Of a DNA stretch of 7,719 bases, positions 7,562 through 7,719 are shown piece after piece. The notes beneath the pieces are model-generated. The model saw only the letters and a list, made by a program, of their open reading frames with translations. It was not told the origin of the DNA and ran no database searches. Position numbers and translations under genes: made by a program. This stretch comes from Bdellovibrionales bacterium (lineage in GTDB: Bacteria > Bdellovibrionota > UBA2361 > JAGRAS01). Each line of letters opens with the position of its first letter. Position 1 is the stretch's first letter. The stretch lies in the NCBI GenBank assembly GCA_020434465.1, contig JAGRAS010000067.1:1-7719 (forward strand), in the 5' to 3' direction.

Positions 7562-7719
7562 TTAAAGCTCCAAAATGCCTGTTTTTGGCAAATCTTTTAA
7601 TATAAAGGATCGCATATTTATTGCTGTGTCAACTTGTATGTAACCTATTTGTGAATTAGTACAATAAGCTCTTATTAAATCACAATGAGCTGAAAGTAAT
7701 TTTTTATATTGATTTATAT
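7562..7719 (-). CDS. C-terminal fragment of a DUF58 protein, 5' end outside window
   Basis: A frame enters from the right edge and stays open for 51 codons until TAA at 7562-7564. The peptide contains CDLIRAYCTNSQIGYIQVDT and ends LPKTGILEL. The pattern of a helix with a Cys/Leu face, then 'gi-Y-x-x-V-D-T', a short helix and a Leu-rich end matches the C-terminus of DUF58 proteins, where the last strand of the VWA-like fold is followed by the Leu-rich tail. DUF58 genes usually sit between a moxR ATPase gene and BatA-like VWA genes, exactly as the downstream order here requires. The last codons carry the ribosome binding site of the TTG-started gene, with a gap of 3 nt. The fragment is short, so the call rests on both motif and context. 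No start codon is visible in the window. Confidence 0.7.
   Translation of the reverse strand, partial: INQYKKLLSAHCDLIRAYCTNSQIGYIQVDTAINMRSFILKDLPKTGILEL
7568..7571 (-). promoter_or_regulatory. Ribosome binding site for the TTG-started BatA-like gene
   Basis: GGAG on the minus strand lies within the last codons of the DUF58 gene, 9 nt before the TTG at 7558. No ATG or GTG is available between the in-frame stop at 7562-7564 and the conserved N-terminus, so this site supports TTG as the real start and suggests translation coupled to DUF58. Confidence 0.7.

Overview
This is an AT-rich window from a bacterial chromosome. It holds six genes, four complete and two cut by the window edges, in two converging blocks. 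There is no sign of mobile elements, CRISPR, phage, rRNA or tRNA. A PpiD-type periplasmic chaperone and membrane-anchored proteins with large VWA domains suggest a Gram-negative (diderm) bacterium. The DUF4911-like small protein hints at the broad deltaproteobacterial relatives, but this is a weak inference and I cannot place the organism more exactly.

Left block, plus strand (1-3165): the 3' two thirds of gatB (tRNA-dependent amidotransferase subunit B), a 101-aa DUF4911-like protein and a ppiD-like folding factor of 635 aa. The genes are packed with gaps of 0 and 1 nt. Each downstream ribosome binding site lies inside the end of the gene before it, which points to one translationally coupled transcript. 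The block ends in tandem stop codons (TAATAA).

The 69-nt gap between the converging blocks (3166-3234) holds a small 7-bp hairpin with no T-tract, and nothing else that I can support.

Right block, minus strand, read from right to left (7719-3235): the C-terminal end of a DUF58 protein, a 593-aa BatA-type protein (two N-terminal membrane helices, a VWA domain and a C-terminal helix) that starts at TTG, and an 845-aa membrane protein with two VWA domains around a glutamine-amidotransferase-like fold. Gaps are 3 and 4 nt. This is the downstream half of a MoxR/DUF58/BatA/VWA module. The MoxR AAA+ ATPase that usually accompanies it would lie beyond the right edge. The module is widespread but poorly understood. 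It is thought to act in envelope maturation or stress tolerance, with MoxR as a chaperone-like ATPase and the VWA proteins as metal-dependent binding platforms facing the periplasm.

The more interesting points are the graded loss of MIDAS residues among the three VWA domains, a GATase-like domain with no cysteine, a PpiD parvulin domain without its usual catalytic residues, and the absence of cysteine from all the predicted periplasmic parts. I see no clearly new system. The VWA module is the best candidate for under-described biology.
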